DNA from: Thiomicrorhabdus sp. zzn3
GTDB taxonomy: Bacteria > Pseudomonadota > Gammaproteobacteria > Thiomicrospirales > Thiomicrospiraceae
Assembly (NCBI RefSeq): GCF_029767755.1
Contig: NZ_JARUQS010000001.1
Span: forward strand, 620,001 to 684,000
DNA: 64,000 nt
Direction of reading: 5' to 3'
Shown here: in pieces, positions 49,565 through 57,844 of the stretch
Numbering within the stretch: the first letter of the stretch is position 1
How the letters are laid out: the number at the start of each line of letters is the position of its first letter
The notes under the pieces: generated by a model
Databases searched by the model: none
Seen by the model: only the letters and a program-made list of their open reading frames with translations
Told to the model about the DNA's origin: nothing
Made by a program: the position numbers and the translations under genes

Positions 49565-50409
49565 TCAGTTAGCTTGAATAAATTCCACAACGGCTGTCGC
49601 CATATCTTCATTCGCAAAATCAAGAAAAAGGTGGTCAGCATCTTCTAGCATCAAGCTCTTTACCTTCCCCGAATCCACAAGAGGTGTGATTTTTTCTGGA
49701 AGGTCAGGCACGACAGTATCTGCACTTCCCATAATCACCAATGTCGGCTTTTTAATATTTTGCAAAACTGTAGGTGTGTCAAACTGTGGTTTTGGATCAT
49801 AGTAATCAACAAATGATGCCGCAGTTACCTGAGCTTTTTTCAAAATTGGGCTAAGCGGCTTACCGTATTTATGTTCATACTCATTAGCAGACTGCTGCTT
49901 ACCGGTAGCCGGTGCAATCAATACCACATCTTTAATTGCATCACTGTCATGCTCGGCCGCATACCACGCAGTCTGATTACCACCACGCGAATGTCCCATG
50001 AGAGTGACTTGTTTAGTGCCTTGCTTCTTTAACCAATTTAGCCAAAAATCAATCTCTTTAAGCGCATCAGTATGTTTATGAGTGTGTGGCACCGCACAAT
50101 CGTACTCGCCGTGTCGATCATTCACACCTAGGAAAGGTTAATCGCAAGCGAGCTAACACCTTGTGAAGCTAGATTTTTTTGTAGTTGTGCATAGGTGGAA
50201 CGGTCTTTATGCGTTAATGTGCCATGTGTTAGCAATACCATTTCATCGCCATAGCCTTTTCCGTCCGCCATCATTAAGTTCGCGTTGACCATTAGGTCAT
50301 TGTAAGTTTGCTTAATCTCTTTCATTTCTGTCGCATGGGCTGAGAATGCAGACAGCAGTAGCTGCATACCTAACAAGAATGAAAGAAAAGATGTCGATGT
50401 CTTTTTCAT
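49565..50409 (-). pseudogene. Secreted alpha/beta hydrolase, frameshifted
   Basis: Two abutting frames make one hydrolase. The N-terminal part (50128-50409) has a signal peptide (SFLLGMQLLLSAFSAHA) and LLTHGTLTHKDRSTYAQLQK. The C-terminal part (49565-50125 frame) has the nucleophile elbow GHSRGG, acid in VIMGSADTVVPD and His in LEDADHLFLDF. The frames join if one C is restored in the run CTTTCCTAGG, giving NLS-LGVNDRHG. No slippery heptamer is present, so a real loss or a sequencing error is more likely than recoding. Start ATG 50409 behind AAAGGAG. Confidence 0.8.
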
Positions 50410-50431
50410 AACCTATCTCCTTTGATTGGGA

Positions 50432-50462
50432 TAAAAACCATGCCTTATCAACGATAAGGGCT
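50432..50462 (-). terminator. Possible terminator after the MFS gene
   Basis: Read on the minus strand, CCTTATC-GTT-GATAAGG is followed by CATGGTTTTT. The T-run is separated by a few bases, so it is weak. Confidence 0.4.
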
Positions 50463-50524
50463 TTATGTTAAAAATTATACATATAAGTATTCAAAAATCT
50501 TTATCAGCCTAAGTTTATAAACTG

Positions 50525-51790
50525 TTACGCCTCATTAGGTTTTAACGCAAGTTTGACCCACAGGCCGGACAATAACATCATTACGCCCACGAAATAGAAA
50601 GGCCAAATAACGGATTCGGTATAGTAGGCCAAGGCTCCCATGAGTAAAGCACCAGCCGCATAACCAAAATCACGCCAAAAACGATAAATTCCCAAAATGC
50701 TGGCTCGCCATTTAGGCTCGCTCACATCCGCCACGGCTGCCCCCAGTGTTGGGTAGAGCATGGCCATTCCAAAGCCCATTACAGCCGCCAATAATGACCA
50801 TGCCCAAACGCTTTCAACCCAAACAAATAAGATACTGCTGATTCCGCAGAGCCAAAAGCCTCCTACGATTAACCCGCGGCGTCCCCATTTGTCTGATAGA
50901 GGTCCGGTAATCAACTGTGATGCACCCCATACCACACCATAAACAGCTATAATTGCGCTGGCTTGAATTAGAGTTTGAGCTTGACTCATTAAGAATACCG
51001 GCATAAAAACCCATACCAGTGCATCAATGAACTTCTCTACAAGCCCTGCCTGATTGAGTGCTACAAGTTCTCTTTGTTTAAATGTGGCATAAATCATCAT
51101 ACTTTTCAGTGAAACCGACTCATTACTGACAGTTTCGCCTTTAGCTGCCAAGGCCTCTCGGTGAACTTCTTGATGCAATTTTGACCATGGGTGAGTATCG
51201 ATTACTTTCCACAATGCCAGAAATAACCCAAGACCGATGACAACTAATCCGAATCCGAGTAATGCTTCGCGAGCGCCATATTGTTCCGCTAAATAGGCCG
51301 TAATCCATCCAGCAATACCCACTGCTGCGTAACCTGAGAATTCGTTAAATCCGTTGATCAAACCTTTCTGGCTTGCTTTTGCCAAATCCAGTTTGCTGTT
51401 AAGAGACATTGACCAACACAAACCTTGGTTAAGCCCGAGAAAAACCATCGCCCACAATATCCATTCCCACGATTGTGCGTAAAAAATTAGAAGTGGGACT
51501 GGTATAGCTAGAAGCCAACCCGCAATCAATAAACGGCGACGGCCAAAACGGTCACTAAGATGACCGGCCAGCAAATTCATAATGGCTTTAACAAGCCCAA
51601 AGATCACGACAAACAAAGCCAGACTCATAAAAGCTTGTGCTGCAAGTCCAAACTCACTTTCCGCAAGTCCCGGCACAACAGTCCGGGTCATTCCAATGGT
51701 TAGGCCAACAAGAAATACTTGTATTAACTGCTGAATGACTTGTTGTAGGTTCACATGGATACCATGCTGGACGTTTGAAGTAAGGGACAT
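50525..51790 (-). CDS. Major facilitator superfamily transporter
   Basis: 421 residues, about twelve membrane helices in two halves. MFS signature loops are GHLSDRFGRRRLLIAG after helix 2 and GPLSDKWGRRGLIVGG in the second half. Substrate is not deducible. Divergent from the persulfide dioxygenase and sharing its operator region, so it may export a sulfur compound or another product of the cargo. Good ribosome site CAGGAG. Confidence 0.9.
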   Translation of the reverse strand: MSLTSNVQHGIHVNLQQVIQQLIQVFLVGLTIGMTRTVVPGLAESEFGLAAQAFMSLALFVVIFGLVKAIMNLLAGHLSDRFGRRRLLIAGWLLAIPVPLLIFYAQSWEWILWAMVFLGLNQGLCWSMSLNSKLDLAKASQKGLINGFNEFSGYAAVGIAGWITAYLAEQYGAREALLGFGLVVIGLGLFLALWKVIDTHPWSKLHQEVHREALAAKGETVSNESVSLKSMMIYATFKQRELVALNQAGLVEKFIDALVWVFMPVFLMSQAQTLIQASAIIAVYGVVWGASQLITGPLSDKWGRRGLIVGGFWLCGISSILFVWVESVWAWSLLAAVMGFGMAMLYPTLGAAVADVSEPKWRASILGIYRFWRDFGYAAGALLMGALAYYTESVIWPFYFVGVMMLLSGLWVKLALKPNEA

Positions 51791-51813
51791 GTGTTACTCC
51801 TGAGAGAAATATA

Positions 51814-51833
51814 ATTCAACTGAATGGTTGAAT
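51814..51833. promoter_or_regulatory. Operator O1
   Basis: ATTCAACTGAATGGTTGAAT, a 20-bp palindrome with 7-base arms. It overlaps the -10 end and likely start site of the minus-strand MFS promoter. Confidence 0.75.
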
Positions 51834-51860
51834 AATAAAGTTATTTATTAAATAAAGCAA
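51832..51860 (-). promoter_or_regulatory. Promoter of the MFS gene
   Basis: On the minus strand: TTGCTT, 17-base spacer, TATTAT. The start would fall within operator O1. Confidence 0.65.
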
Positions 51861-51912
51861 ACCAAGAGACTTTTTTTCTCCCTAAAAGAATTGATGAAGA
51901 GCAAAAAACTTT

Positions 51913-51932
51913 AATCAACCATTTAGTTGAAT
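51913..51932. promoter_or_regulatory. Operator O2
   Basis: AATCAACCATTTAGTTGAAT, the same palindrome as O3 in inverted orientation with one arm base changed. It overlaps the -35 box of the dioxygenase promoter. Confidence 0.72.
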
Positions 51933-51955
51933 AATGGTGTGAAGATGGGTATAGT
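51927..51955 (+). promoter_or_regulatory. Promoter of the persulfide dioxygenase operon
   Basis: TTGAAT, exactly 17 bases, TATAGT. The -35 lies in O2 and the start falls at the edge of O3, so a bound repressor would cover both ends. Confidence 0.7.
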
Positions 51956-51962
51956 GACTAAA

Positions 51963-51982
51963 ATTCAACTAAATGGTTGAAT
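51963..51982. promoter_or_regulatory. Operator O3
   Basis: ATTCAACTAAATGGTTGAAT, best copy of the palindrome, covering the predicted start site of the dioxygenase operon. Confidence 0.75.
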
Positions 51983-52054
51983 ACAAGTATTTAACTAAGC
52001 AGTGCGCATTCAACATGCATTTAAAACTTTTGAAAGTCATAGAGGAATATACTC

Positions 52055-52798
52055 ATGTTTTTATTTCAACATACACCGGTATCAGAACCTGGTTCTTTGT
52101 CTTATCTGTTAGGCTGTGTTGGCCAAGGCTTGGGGATTGCTGTAGATGTTCACCAAGATGAAATTGATTTGTATTTGGATGTAGCAGAGAAAAAAGGCAT
52201 CAAAATTGCCTACGTTATTGATACACACGTTCATGCAGATCACTACTCTGGTGGTTATGAGCTTGCACAAAGAAGCGGTGGGCAGTATGCACTTCACAAA
52301 GATTCTCCTGCACAGTGTGATTTTATGCCACTGGATGACCGTCAAATCGTGAAAGCCGGAAACGTAGAGGTAGAAGTCATGTATACACCAGGGCATACCG
52401 ATGACAGCATCATCTTAATGGTTACAGACCGTTCCCGAGCAGATGAACCTTGGTTTCTGGTAACAGGTCACACCTTATTTGTAGGCAGTGTCGGGCGTCC
52501 GGATCTTCACGGAAGAGAAGAGGAAATGGCGAATAAGCTATACGACTCTATTCACGGACGTATCTTGCCGCTACCCGACACCATGGAAATTTTGCCAGGG
52601 GCTCAAGCAGGAAGTGTATGCGGTGCAGGCATTAGCGGGAAACCCATGTCTACCCTTGGTTTTGAAAAACGTTACAACGCTACGCTAAAGCTGGATCGTG
52701 AAGCGTTTGTAAAACAGGTCGCAGGAACAGTTTTACCAGAGCCGGACTCGATGAAAGGCATTGTGGCCTTCAATCTTAACCCTACCCAAAAATCATAA
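52055..52798 (+). CDS. ETHE1-type persulfide dioxygenase
   Basis: Metallo-beta-lactamase fold enzyme that oxidises glutathione persulfide to sulfite and GSH using oxygen. Iron ligands in THVHADHYSGG (HxHxD) and PGHTDDS, plus TGHTLFVGSVGRPDL typical of ETHE1 rather than glyoxalase II. 247 residues, cytoplasmic. ATG 52055 behind GAGGAA. First gene of the plus-strand sulfur operon; matches Blh of BigR-regulated operons in function class. Confidence 0.88.
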   Translation: MFLFQHTPVSEPGSLSYLLGCVGQGLGIAVDVHQDEIDLYLDVAEKKGIKIAYVIDTHVHADHYSGGYELAQRSGGQYALHKDSPAQCDFMPLDDRQIVKAGNVEVEVMYTPGHTDDSIILMVTDRSRADEPWFLVTGHTLFVGSVGRPDLHGREEEMANKLYDSIHGRILPLPDTMEILPGAQAGSVCGAGISGKPMSTLGFEKRYNATLKLDREAFVKQVAGTVLPEPDSMKGIVAFNLNPTQKS

Positions 52799-52879
52799 CC
52801 TTTAAAAAAGAAATAAAAAGTAATAGACATCCTTGAGTCTCATAAGCGAGATTTGTTGGATGCACCGAGGAAAACAAAT

Positions 52880-53977
52880 ATGGAATTATTAACGGCTTTC
52901 TGGCCTTATTACATTGGTATATTGGCATTAGCGGTGATCTTTGGATTTACCGCTCAACGCAGTGCGTTTTGTCCTGTCGGTGGTATGCGTGATTGGATGA
53001 GTCAAAAACAATTTGCCCGTTTAGGCACTTATTTCGGTGCAATAGCAGCGGCCATGATTTTTACATCGATTGTTGAGGGCACCAACTGGGTTGACCTTTC
53101 ACAGACGATGCCTCCGTATCGCAGTGCTGAATTTAGTTGGGGACGCTATATCATTGGCGGGTTCATTTTCGGCTTCGGGATGGTTTTAGCGGCTGGATGC
53201 GGGATGCGCAACCTAGTACGTGTTGGACAAGGAAGCTTTAAAGCAATATGGCTGGTGGCATTGATGTCTCTGATGGCCTACTTGATGACACGCACGGACT
53301 TTTATGCAAATTGGGTTTTGCCAATCGTATCTCCGCTGAGCGTAACTTTTGAACAAAGCGGCGCGCAAGATCTTGCCAGCATCATCAGCGGTAAAAGTGA
53401 GTATACAGCTACATTGCGTTGGATTTTAGGTGTACTAATCGGCCTTGGCGTATTCTTCTGGTTGCTGAAATCCTCTGCATTTAAGCAGGCCAAGCCAATC
53501 GCAACGGCTTTGATTATTGGTGGTGTCATTACAGCAGGATACAGCCTTACAGGTGGTTCTTATGCTGAGTATATTCAAGGTGAGGCGTCTTTTATGGATA
53601 TTCCACCAGCTGGACTAGGCACTCAATCATTTACGTTTGCCGCACCTATGGGCGATGTCGTTTACTGGTTATCTGAACCGAATTGGGCGTTGGTAAGTTT
53701 TGGCGTACTGGCTGTATTAGGCATGGTCATTGGCGCGGCTATCAGCTCGCTACTTCAAGGAAGCTTTAAATTGGAAGGGTTTTCATCCGGCAAAGACTTT
53801 ATCATTTCAAGCCTTGGAGCCTTGTTGGTCGGGTTTGGCGCCGTATTGGCAATGGGATGCTCAATCGGTCACGGTCTTTCCGGCGCAGCGACGCTTGCGC
53901 TAGGATCATTTGTCGCCTTAGCATCAATTTTGGCCGGTGCTTACACCGGTATTCGCTTAGAGTCACGTTGGCAATAA
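52880..53977 (+). CDS. YeeE/YedE family sulfur-compound transporter
   Basis: 365 residues with about nine membrane helices. Conserved Cys motifs of the thiosulfate-uptake family: AAGCGMRNLVRVGQGSFKA and AMGCSIGHGLSGAATL, and QRSAFCPVGGMRDW near the N-terminus. By homology to TsuA it moves thiosulfate or related sulfane sulfur. ATG 52880 has CGAGGAAAA before it; an in-frame TTG at 52853 is less likely. Confidence 0.9.
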   Translation: MELLTAFWPYYIGILALAVIFGFTAQRSAFCPVGGMRDWMSQKQFARLGTYFGAIAAAMIFTSIVEGTNWVDLSQTMPPYRSAEFSWGRYIIGGFIFGFGMVLAAGCGMRNLVRVGQGSFKAIWLVALMSLMAYLMTRTDFYANWVLPIVSPLSVTFEQSGAQDLASIISGKSEYTATLRWILGVLIGLGVFFWLLKSSAFKQAKPIATALIIGGVITAGYSLTGGSYAEYIQGEASFMDIPPAGLGTQSFTFAAPMGDVVYWLSEPNWALVSFGVLAVLGMVIGAAISSLLQGSFKLEGFSSGKDFIISSLGALLVGFGAVLAMGCSIGHGLSGAATLALGSFVALASILAGAYTGIRLESRWQ

Positions 53978-54016
53978 CATTGATTGCCGCAATTTAACTC
54001 AATGGATTGCTAATAA

Positions 54017-54592
54017 ATGAAAGTTCCGCAAAGCGACATGCCAGAACAAGAGCTATGGGAAAGCTTTTTTAACCCTACTGGACTAATGCAAACTTTTCTG
54101 CCAGATGCACCTCTGGCAGGAGATGTAGCTGAACTCGGTGTGGGTTATGGCACCTTTACCAAGGCTTTGATGGCATCGGTTAAAGGAAAAATACATGCCT
54201 ATGATATTGAGCCTGAAATATGTTCAGCTTTGCAAGCGCGCTTTAATGATTTCACACCAGATAGATTTGAGATTTATTGTAAGGATGTGTTATCTGAGGG
54301 GACTGGACTCCCTTCAAACTCGCTTAGTTTGGTAACGGCATTTAACTTGTTACACTTTGGTAATCCTCAGCGTTTATTAAGCCATGTTTATGACATCTTA
54401 GAGCCAAGAGGACATCTTCTGATTATTCATTGGCGTAGTGATATTGAAACGCCCCGTGGGCCAGATTTAGAATTACGACCAACTCCTGAAACGGTGAATC
54501 AGTGGTGTCAGGAAGCTGGATTCAATCTGCTTCGAAACCCAGATATTAGTGATAGCTGTCCGTGGCACTTTGCGGTCATCGCAACTAAATAG
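54017..54592 (+). CDS. Class I SAM-dependent methyltransferase
   Basis: 191 residues. SAM-binding motif I VAELGVGYGTFTKALM, acidic motif II HAYDIEPEICSAL, and motif IV LVTAFNLLHFGNPQRLLSHV. Substrate unknown. It lies 40 bases after the transporter and seems part of the same transcript, so a sulfur or chalcogen methylation role (for example thiol or selenide methylation) is possible but only inferred. Confidence 0.85.
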   Translation: MKVPQSDMPEQELWESFFNPTGLMQTFLPDAPLAGDVAELGVGYGTFTKALMASVKGKIHAYDIEPEICSALQARFNDFTPDRFEIYCKDVLSEGTGLPSNSLSLVTAFNLLHFGNPQRLLSHVYDILEPRGHLLIIHWRSDIETPRGPDLELRPTPETVNQWCQEAGFNLLRNPDISDSCPWHFAVIATK

Positions 54593-54609
54593 ATTCGACT
54601 TACAGCAAA

Positions 54610-54655
54610 CCGGCATTACACATCATCATTTAGATGATGTTACTGTCGTTTTTTC
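54610..54655 (+). terminator. Terminator before the ArsR-rhodanese gene
   Basis: ACATCATC-ATTTA-GATGATGT with a longer imperfect stem (CGGCATTA.../...TACTGTCG) and TTTTTT at 54649. It separates the dioxygenase operon from the regulator gene, which must have its own promoter. Confidence 0.7.
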
Positions 54656-54695
54656 ATATAGAATGAATTTTCTATTTATAGAAGAATGTTAACCA

Positions 54696-55358
54696 ATGTC
54701 ATCTCAACCACTTAAACGCAATTTATTTGAGCAGCTTGCACAGGTAAGTAAATCCTTGGGCCAAGCTAATCGTCTGATGATTCTGGACATACTGACACAG
54801 GGTGAGTGCGATGTGGATACTCTCCATCAAAAACTGGGATTGAGTGTTGCCAATGTTTCGAAGCATTTACAGAATCTCAAGCAGGCTGGATTGGTAAGAA
54901 ACCGTCGTGAAGGTCTGCGCGTTATTTACGCCTTAAGTGACGACTCTGTGTTTCGCTTAATTGTAAGCCTTCGAGAAGTCGCCGAAACCCAACTTGAAGA
55001 AATGCAGTCATTGTTAGCCGAACACATCAGGCCAAATACGCCATTAGAGCCGATTTCGTTGCAAGCGTTAAAGAAAATGCAACTCAATGACGAGCCTTTC
55101 ACATTACTTGATGTGCGTCCACAAGATGAGTTTTCAGCAGGTCATCTTCCCAGCGCCATTAATATACCTATTAATGAATTGCCAAAAAGCCTTGGAAAAC
55201 TTAATAACCAGAAACCAGTAATCATTTACTGTCGTGGACCTTATTGCATGTGGTCACATGAAGCCGTTCAAACTCTTCGTGCAAAAGGGTATGAAGCGAA
55301 ACGTTTGAATGAAGGTTATCCTGAGTGGCAAGCACAAGTCTACAATAGCAATGTGTGA
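54696..55358 (+). CDS. ArsR-family repressor fused to a rhodanese domain
   Basis: 220 residues. Winged-helix ArsR domain (LGQANRLMILDILTQGECDV, LGLSVANVSKHLQNLKQAGL), then a rhodanese domain (FTLLDVRPQDEFSAGHLPSA) with active-site loop CRGPYCMWSHEA. The active-site Cys and a second Cys four residues on could form a di- or trisulfide. Likely the sulfide/persulfide-sensing repressor of the three palindromic operators upstream; this link is inferred. Its last 105 bases overlap the convergent CoiA-like gene. Confidence 0.9.
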   Translation: MSSQPLKRNLFEQLAQVSKSLGQANRLMILDILTQGECDVDTLHQKLGLSVANVSKHLQNLKQAGLVRNRREGLRVIYALSDDSVFRLIVSLREVAETQLEEMQSLLAEHIRPNTPLEPISLQALKKMQLNDEPFTLLDVRPQDEFSAGHLPSAINIPINELPKSLGKLNNQKPVIIYCRGPYCMWSHEAVQTLRAKGYEAKRLNEGYPEWQAQVYNSNV

Positions 55359-56330
55359 ACCGGTTAATTTCGGTAAACCTTTTAACACTTCTGTCAGATT
55401 CGCGTCTGATGCTTTTTGCCTTTGTACATGAAGGCGGATTTCAGTCTGTCTTTTATGTTCCTTAAAAGCTTGTCTGGCTTTGAGCAGTTGTTCTTCTTCC
55501 TTTTTCTTTTCCTCGATATACCGTCTTTCAAAAGCTATACGTTCATTTTCAAACTCTGGTAAAAGGGAATTTGAATAATGTAACCAAGAAGATGATGAGT
55601 TAGGTTGAGTCAAGAATGTACGCATTGCGCCATAAGTGATTTCTGGCAAATCTTTTACATTGATTTCAATTGTAGGAATATCTAGTTTTATAATTTTTTC
55701 AAGCTTACTTTCATCGACAAAATGGGTATTGGCAATTTCCACTAAATGTTCCCTGTCCTCAATTTTCACAATTAGATCAGGACGTATGCCCCCTAACCAT
55801 TTCTCAACTCTAACGGAGTTAACGGTGGTCAAATCGTAAGGAATTTTTTTCTTCAGGGTGTGAATACCTGAGTGATGTAGCATATTATCTGTAAGCCATG
55901 CGGCTTCAATTGGTAAATAATTTATTTGATAAAGCTTTATTTTTTTTCCACATAAATGTGAGTCTAGGCCTTTGGCGTGGGAGGGAGTTCGGCTGAAAAA
56001 TTCATAAGAATTTTCAGGTTTTCTTATTGGAAGCAAAAAAGTATAGACCGGTATACACATCGGCAACCAGATTTCCTGTTCGTTCTCGATCACCTCTTTG
56101 GCAAGTAGATGCAACGTGCTTTCTAAGCCACCACCAGAACATTCCTGACCAAGATGATAAAAGTGATAAGTGCCGTTTTTGCTAATTCTACGTCTCAGTT
56201 TACCGTTACAATCTGGACAGAAGTAATCCTGTCTTTTTTTTGCTCTTGCTGCTGGGATTAATTCATTGTATCTGGTCACTGGAACGAGACTGGGTTTGGC
56301 ATATGGCGTCTTTATAATACTTTTGGTCAA
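55254..56330 (-). CDS. CoiA-like competence/nuclease family protein
   Basis: 358 residues. N-terminal zinc-ribbon-like segment (DYFCPDCNGKLRRRISKNGT, then YHFYHLGQECSGG) as in CoiA-related proteins. A PD-(D/E)xK-like core follows (IRPDLIVKIEDREHLVEIAN), then a Lys/Glu-rich coiled coil (about 285-325). TTG start with GGGG upstream; no ATG is available near the start. The last ~35 codons read antisense through the ArsR-rhodanese gene and end by chance, suggesting the natural 3' end was lost when the cargo joined here. Confidence 0.72.
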   Translation of the reverse strand: MTKSIIKTPYAKPSLVPVTRYNELIPAARAKKRQDYFCPDCNGKLRRRISKNGTYHFYHLGQECSGGGLESTLHLLAKEVIENEQEIWLPMCIPVYTFLLPIRKPENSYEFFSRTPSHAKGLDSHLCGKKIKLYQINYLPIEAAWLTDNMLHHSGIHTLKKKIPYDLTTVNSVRVEKWLGGIRPDLIVKIEDREHLVEIANTHFVDESKLEKIIKLDIPTIEINVKDLPEITYGAMRTFLTQPNSSSSWLHYSNSLLPEFENERIAFERRYIEEKKKEEEQLLKARQAFKEHKRQTEIRLHVQRQKASDANLTEVLKGLPKLTGSHIAIVDLCLPLRITFIQTFRFIPFCTKSLNGFM

Positions 56331-56720
56331 TCAAAATCCCCTTTTCCAAGAAAATTACATAAAGTGGGAATGCAAGGTTTCGTAATATCTCAATTGTGAA
56401 TTTGAATCAAAGGACTGAGAAAATTCATTAAATTGTATTTTAAGCTCATACACTGGATGTCCTTTTTTAACAGGTATATGGTCAGTATAGGTATTTGTGA
56501 ATTTGTAATCAAAACCATTCAAAAATTCAGACTAAATCGTCCAAAACAAAAAGTTACCTAACCCTAATTGAATTCTGTTTTAAAAGGATTTCAGTTTGTT
56601 TATCTGTTCAAATTCAACCCTACCTTACCCTATGGGGTAATCTTACCTTTTTACTGATAGTCATTAAGCTAGCACCTGAATTCTATTAAGGCAAACCACT
56701 AAATATTAAAGGGTGCAGTT
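56331..56720. other. Non-coding stretch before alpA
   Basis: 390 AT-rich bases with no credible ORF. It separates the minus-strand CoiA-like gene from the plus-strand replication operon, so promoters for both must lie here. Repeated TTACC(C/T) motifs (near 56551, 56625 and 56643) and two copies of TGAATTCT are the only structure I see. Confidence 0.6.
56625..56640. promoter_or_regulatory. Palindromic candidate operator upstream of alpA
   Basis: TTACCCTATGGGGTAA, 7 of 8 positions symmetric, about 80 bases before the alpA ATG. Size and place suit a repressor site controlling the replication operon. Confidence 0.5.
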
Positions 56721-56924
56721 ATGAATGAAAACACAACCAAACTAATAAGGATTGGTGAGGTATCTAATCTCACCACCATTTCTAAATCCCATTTATATTA
56801 TTTGATTAGAAATAATAGGTTCCCGCGTCCAATAAAAATTTCTGAACACACTAGTGTTTGGGATATTAAAGAAGTTAACGATTGGATTCTCTCTAAAAAA
56901 TCAGCTAGGGGAGAAGAACAATGA
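56721..56924 (+). CDS. AlpA-family regulator / excisionase-like protein
   Basis: 67 residues, MerR-like winged helix (LIRIGEVSNLTTISKSHLYY, FPRPIKISEHTSVWDIKEVN, DWILSKK). AlpA and P4 Vis proteins act as transcription regulators and recombination-directionality factors for P4-type integrases. Stop overlaps the next gene by ATGA, starting a tightly coupled operon. Confidence 0.88.
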   Translation: MNENTTKLIRIGEVSNLTTISKSHLYYLIRNNRFPRPIKISEHTSVWDIKEVNDWILSKKSARGEEQ

Positions 56925-57844
56925 CAAGTCAATATACAGCATTGAAGGATCTGATTGGTGAGGTTACTGGCTTTGAACTTCCTGATCACATTCCGGAAAT
57001 TGGAAAGCAGTATGATACGGCTATTCCAAACCCTGACGTTTACAAAACAGCAAATCGAGGCGCTTACTTTGTTTATTTTGGGGATGGAAATTTACTTTTG
57101 CACTCCAGGGTCACGGGTGAACAGTACCGTTTTGATGGTATTGAAAAGGACTATGCCGATTTTGAGAAAAAAGCACGGGGCTGGCGTAAACAAGAAGAAA
57201 AGATTTTGTGCAAGAAACTTTACCAAAATGCGGATAAAGTCGATTTAAAAGGGCATCCAGTAGCCAGTAAATGGAATGTAGATGACCTGATTCAGATGGG
57301 GGTAGTAAGTCATGAAGACTTTGCTCCTGATGGTATTTCGTTTGGTGAGTTGCGTTGTCATGATGATGATTTGGTTCAGGCGTTCTGGGCATTTGAAAAA
57401 GAAGATGGACGGTATCGTGTTGAGTCCGGCCATGCAAATTTGGTTGCGGTACGTATGCATGGTGCGAATGGGATTCATGATCCCTTTTCTACCGAAGATA
57501 TTGAACCTTGTTTACACATTCACCAGATGGTTTTCCAGTCAGAGCCGACGTTGCCATTCAAACGTTATGCGACAGAGCGGCCTGGCACACCGGTTTTCTG
57601 GACATGCGGGATTGAGAATGCTTTGAGGGCTCGACGTGACTATCCAGATTTCACCATTGTAGAGGCTTTTAATGTTGAGCACCTGAATAGTCTGGTCGAT
57701 AGAAAGCTGTTCGGTAATGGTGATGAGTATGTTGGTTTAAGTTCAAACGATCTGCGCGCGTTTATGTCGACTTATAGGGTGCATCCAAGGGAGGCCATGC
57801 GGTGTACCGGTGGTGTCACTGTTGTACCGATGAGGGCCGCTTGA
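56921..57844 (+). CDS. Unknown protein of the replication operon
   Basis: 307 residues, no family recognised. N-terminal part (TNRGAYFVYFGDGNLLLHSR-like segment around residue 45-60) and a Lys/Arg-rich helix (EKKARGWRKQEEKILCKKLY) could bind nucleic acid. The C-terminal part includes PVFWTCGIENALRARRDYPD. Translationally coupled to alpA before and the primase-like gene after (ATGA junctions at both ends), so it probably takes part in replication or its control. Confidence 0.75.
   Translation: MTSQYTALKDLIGEVTGFELPDHIPEIGKQYDTAIPNPDVYKTANRGAYFVYFGDGNLLLHSRVTGEQYRFDGIEKDYADFEKKARGWRKQEEKILCKKLYQNADKVDLKGHPVASKWNVDDLIQMGVVSHEDFAPDGISFGELRCHDDDLVQAFWAFEKEDGRYRVESGHANLVAVRMHGANGIHDPFSTEDIEPCLHIHQMVFQSEPTLPFKRYATERPGTPVFWTCGIENALRARRDYPDFTIVEAFNVEHLNSLVDRKLFGNGDEYVGLSSNDLRAFMSTYRVHPREAMRCTGGVTVVPMRAA

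Noticed and set aside
50120-50140. Programmed frameshift in the alpha/beta hydrolase.
   Set aside because: No slippery heptamer, internal Shine-Dalgarno site or downstream structure that would support recoding; a one-base loss is simpler.
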